In this document: positions 13,357-15,054 of the stretch, piece after piece
Layout of the letters: each line of letters starts with the position of its first letter
Position numbering within the stretch: position 1 is the stretch's first letter
Source of the DNA: an uncultured Anaerovibrio sp.
GTDB lineage: Bacteria; Bacillota; Negativicutes; Selenomonadales; Selenomonadaceae
Length of the DNA: 15,054 nt
Reading direction: 5' to 3'
NCBI GenBank assembly: GCA_900768695.1
Contig: CAAGDY010000276.1
Span: 1-15,054 of the forward strand
Notes under the pieces: generated by a model
Seen by the model: the letters and a program-made list of their open reading frames with translations, nothing else
Told to the model about the DNA's origin: nothing
The model's database searches: none
Program-made: the position numbers and the translations under genes

Positions 13357-13438
13357 ACATCACCTCTCAAAAATGGTGATGTGCTGCCGTATCAGGGAAA
13401 AAATAGTACAGTTTCTGAAAAGAATACCGTCCATCACC
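13357..13438 (-). promoter_or_regulatory. Leader of the DUF2520-panB operon with mutually exclusive hairpins
   Basis: Three complementary segments lie on the minus strand: GGTGATGG (13431-13438), ACATCACC (13375-13382) and GGTGATGT (13357-13364). The middle one can pair with either outer one. Pairing with the downstream copy gives an 8-bp stem with a 10-base loop that buries half of the Shine-Dalgarno sequence GAGAGGTG (13361-13368). Pairing with the upstream copy gives a 7-bp stem, supported by GTAT/ATAC inside the loop (13424-13427 and 13389-13392), and frees it. The layout suggests translational switching; the ligand or trigger is unknown. Confidence 0.45.
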
Positions 13439-13442
13439 TGCA

Positions 13443-13471
13443 ATACTACCACACACACTAGCAAAAGTAAA
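13443..13471 (-). promoter_or_regulatory. Promoter of the DUF2520-panB operon
   Basis: On the minus strand TTTACT (13466-13471), a 17-base spacer and TAGTAT (13443-13448) preceded by TGG form an extended -10 promoter. It lies just after the hemerythrin terminator. Transcription would start near 13436, close to the 5' GGTGATGG segment of the leader. Confidence 0.6.
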
Positions 13472-13483
13472 GCAGGGCAAAGC

Positions 13484-13528
13484 AAAAAACGGCACCGGCA
13501 GATCCCTCCCGGAACCATGCCGATACCG
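13484..13528 (-). terminator. Rho-independent terminator after the hemerythrin gene
   Basis: On the minus strand CGGTATCGGCA (13518-13528) pairs with TGCCGGTGCCG (13490-13500) over 11 bp including two G-T pairs, followed by six T residues (13484-13489). Confidence 0.85.
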
Positions 13529-13552
13529 CTTTTTCTACTTTTCAGGAGCAAC

Positions 13553-13954
13553 TTACCTGGCTGCCTCGCCAATCTTCTTGTCCATGCCCTTGATATGCCC
13601 CTGCAGCCACAGGGCCAGAAAATCCAGAATCTCCAGCAGACCCTCCTGCTGGTTGGCATCGATTTCCTTCAGGTTATAGGACTCCAGCTTGTTGATAAAC
13701 TGCGTATGCTGATGCAGCTGGCTGAAGCGCTTGGGATAATTTATGCTCTTCATGTATTCCTCTTCATGATTGAAGTGATACTTCGTATAGTCCCTCAGCT
13801 CCTCCAGAACAGCCACAATGGCATCGTACTTGTCTGCCACAAACTGGTTCGTCAGAAGCTCATAGGCACGATTCGCAATCTCAAAGAGCTTTGCATGCTC
13901 CTCATCGATAAACTCTATGCCGGTATGATAGTCCTTTGTAAACTCATATTTCAT
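13553..13954 (-). CDS. Bacteriohemerythrin, non-heme diiron oxygen-binding protein
   Basis: The 133-residue protein has the bacteriohemerythrin pattern: GIEFIDEEHAKLF (first His ligand near 20), YHFNHEEEYM (His/Glu ligands near 56-60), YPKRFSQLHQHTQF (two His ligands) and WLQGHIKGMDKKI (final His and Asp ligands). The whole His/Glu/Asp set for an oxo-bridged diiron centre is present in four helices. These proteins bind O2, and in anaerobes they may act as oxygen sensors, scavengers or carriers. The ATG at 13952-13954 has GGGGGA about 7 bases upstream; a longer frame to 13990 begins near the -10 region and is unlikely. It is a single-gene unit with its own terminator, transcribed away from the tRNA-Gln gene. 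Confidence 0.95.
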   Translation of the reverse strand: MKYEFTKDYHTGIEFIDEEHAKLFEIANRAYELLTNQFVADKYDAIVAVLEELRDYTKYHFNHEEEYMKSINYPKRFSQLHQHTQFINKLESYNLKEIDANQQEGLLEILDFLALWLQGHIKGMDKKIGEAAR

Positions 13955-13992
13955 AAATAAGTCCCCCAATCTGTTATGATATATGCACATAT

Positions 13993-13998
13993 ATTATA
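13993..13998 (-). promoter_or_regulatory. Probable -10 element of the hemerythrin promoter
   Basis: TATAAT on the minus strand lies about 40 bases before the start codon. No convincing -35 is found 16-18 bases upstream. It is divergent from the tRNA promoter at 14076-14104. Confidence 0.45.
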
Positions 13999-14075
13999 CA
14001 CGAATGCTGACAAAATTGCACCACCCTGCCAAAACAGACCCGTCCGCAATTTTTTCGGAAATTAAAATATTTTTC

Positions 14076-14104
14076 TTGACAAAATCCTCATAAATCACTA
14101 TAAT
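14076..14104 (+). promoter_or_regulatory. Consensus promoter of tRNA-Gln
   Basis: A perfect TTGACA (14076-14081), 17-base spacer and perfect TATAAT (14099-14104) lie 37 bases before the tRNA. It is the best promoter in the window, as expected for a stable-RNA gene. Confidence 0.9.
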
Positions 14105-14141
14105 ATTACTCGTTGTGAGTTAATCAACACAAGCTAAATAC

Positions 14142-14217
14142 AGGGGTATCGCCAAGTTGGTAAGGCACTGGATTCTGAATCCAGCATGCGTTGGTTCGAG
14201 TCCAGCTACCCCTGCCA
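14142..14217 (+). tRNA. tRNA-Gln (anticodon CUG)
   Basis: The 76 bases fold into a full cloverleaf. The acceptor stem is AGGGGTA/TACCCCT (7 bp). The D arm GCC..GGC contains AGTTGGTAA. The anticodon stem CTGGA/TCCAG encloses the loop TTCTGAA with anticodon CTG, so it decodes CAG. The T arm is GTTGG-TTCGAGT-CCAGC. The discriminator is G and the CCA end is encoded. The body closely matches bacterial tRNA-Gln. The first base pair is A1-U72 rather than the U1-A72 usual in bacterial tRNA-Gln. It is the only clear plus-strand gene and stands alone between its own promoter and terminator. Confidence 0.95.
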
Positions 14218-14227
14218 TTGAACCTTC

Positions 14228-14254
14228 AGCCGTTCCTGTCGGAGCGGCTTTTTT
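14228..14254 (+). terminator. Rho-independent terminator of tRNA-Gln
   Basis: AGCCGTTCC (14228-14236) pairs with GGAGCGGCT (14241-14249) over 9 bp with one G-U pair and a 4-base loop; T residues run to 14254. The minus strand has no T-run, so it works only for the tRNA and not for the converging gene. Confidence 0.9.
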
Positions 14255-14258
14255 GTGC

Positions 14259-15054
14259 CTAAAACTTTTTCGGCTGTACGAACAGCGCCTTGATGGTTAT
14301 ATTGACCTTCTTCACCACCATGCCCGTCATGTACTCCACATCCTTGCGCACCTGGTTCTGTAGCCTCTGCACCAGGGTAGGGATATGCTTCCCGTAGCTG
14401 ATTACCACATCACAGCCCACGATGATACCGGCAGACTCAAAGCCTACCTCCCCATCACCCTTGTAGACATGCTCCACCCGTACATCAGCCACCTTGGTGA
14501 CATTCTCGCCATCCACCAGAAGCTTCCTGACAATGGCCTTGATGGCCCAGTCGTCGATGATCAGCTTGCCATAATAGCTGAACACAGGGCGCACGATGGA
14601 CTTTTCCCCCAGATGACGGCGACGCCCATCCTCCCGCCTCTTTTTCAGCAGAGAGTTGATAGGGTCCACCAGATAGCCGGAAAAATGCGGCTTCAGCTCG
14701 ATAGTAGGCACCGGAATAATATGCTTTCCCTCCCGCAGCCTGTGAAAGCGCGCCTTGTCCATCTCGGACTGGGTAGCAATATCCTCTATGTGTACAAAGC
14801 GCGAAACCTCCGGCAGCTTCAGGGCCTTGGCAATCTTCCTGGCCATGTTCTCCGATGTGCCCAGTATCAGTATCCTTACAGGCTTCGTTTCCTCAATGGC
14901 CTTGCGCACCTCATCAGCATGCCCCGGCAGGACGAAGATGGCACGCTTGACAGCTAGCACCTTGTTCTGCTCACGCTTGGCGGACTTGCCCGCAATAATC
15001 TTGCCATTTTTTATCAACAGACCGTCATCAATAATAGCATCAGCCTGATTGTTA
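14259..15054 (-). CDS. Two-domain protein with C-terminal Asp23/Gls24-like domain, 5' end outside window
   Basis: The frame is open to the window edge (NNQADAIIDDGLL before a TTG at 15017), so the start is not visible and the TTG is probably internal. At least 264 residues are present. The N-terminal visible part has IIAGKSAKRE, AIFVLPGHADEVRKAI, ILILGTSENMARKIAKAL and GKHIIPVPTIELKPHFSGY. It looks like an alpha/beta, probably nucleotide-binding domain, which I do not recognise by name. The last 100 residues (from about KLIIDDWAIKAIVRKL) match Asp23/Gls24 envelope-stress proteins, with GCDVVISYGKHIPTLVQRLQ, VEYMTG and VNITIKAL. A basic linker (KKRREDGRRRH) joins them. Such Asp23 domains are linked to membrane-associated stress response. 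The gene converges on the tRNA with only 4 bases between its stop codon and the tRNA terminator. Confidence 0.75.
   Translation of the reverse strand, partial: NNQADAIIDDGLLIKNGKIIAGKSAKREQNKVLAVKRAIFVLPGHADEVRKAIEETKPVRILILGTSENMARKIAKALKLPEVSRFVHIEDIATQSEMDKARFHRLREGKHIIPVPTIELKPHFSGYLVDPINSLLKKRREDGRRRHLGEKSIVRPVFSYYGKLIIDDWAIKAIVRKLLVDGENVTKVADVRVEHVYKGDGEVGFESAGIIVGCDVVISYGKHIPTLVQRLQNQVRKDVEYMTGMVVKKVNITIKALFVQPKKF

Noticed and set aside
1..15054. CRISPR array, prophage, transposase or defence island
   Set aside because: I found no regularly spaced repeats, integrase, transposase, phage or toxin-antitoxin genes in either strand.

Overview
The window looks like a chromosomal segment of a moderately GC-rich Firmicute with Gram-negative-type relatives, most likely a Negativicute of the Selenomonadaceae group. 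The gene content is ctsR, radA, carD, a yacL-type PIN/TRAM gene, ispD and ispF in the order known from Bacillus-type genomes, plus rsmD-coaD, panB beside a Rossmann/DUF2520 gene, and an Asp23-domain protein. The lineage call is an inference from synteny and protein style, not from a marker gene. Nearly every gene is on the minus strand; the one clear plus-strand gene is a tRNA-Gln.

Reading in the direction of transcription, from right to left. The right edge holds the 3' part of a protein with a C-terminal Asp23/Gls24-like domain, cut by the window end. It converges on a plus-strand tRNA-Gln(CUG) that has a consensus promoter and its own terminator. Next is a bacteriohemerythrin gene with its own terminator. 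Then come a Rossmann/DUF2520 gene and panB, overlapping by 4 nt and preceded by a leader that can form alternative hairpins at the ribosome binding site. rsmD, coaD and a coiled-coil gene resembling SepIVA/DivIVA proteins form the next operon, closed by a terminator. ctsR follows, with GTCAAA-type repeats overlapping its promoter, then an unlisted small membrane ORF and radA. carD has two promoters and a terminator; yacL, ispD and ispF follow it. The last transcription unit is a PMCA-type P-type ATPase and a TerC-family membrane protein.

The left 690 bases contain no intact gene. They hold a plus-strand remnant of an AT-rich coding region, two diverged direct-repeat copies, and a long imperfect inverted repeat that looks like a dispersed non-coding element.

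Functionally the window combines isoprenoid precursor synthesis (IspD, IspF), coenzyme A and pantothenate synthesis (PanB, a candidate ketopantoate reductase, CoaD), stress regulation and DNA repair (CtsR, RadA, CarD), and cation handling (ATPase, TerC). Compared with the known Bacillus arrangement, mcsA-mcsB-clpC is absent between ctsR and radA, and carD sits where disA would be. I see no CRISPR array, phage, transposase or defence system. The best candidates for something undescribed are the pan leader RNA, the unusual spacing of the ctsR operators and the small ORF behind ctsR.
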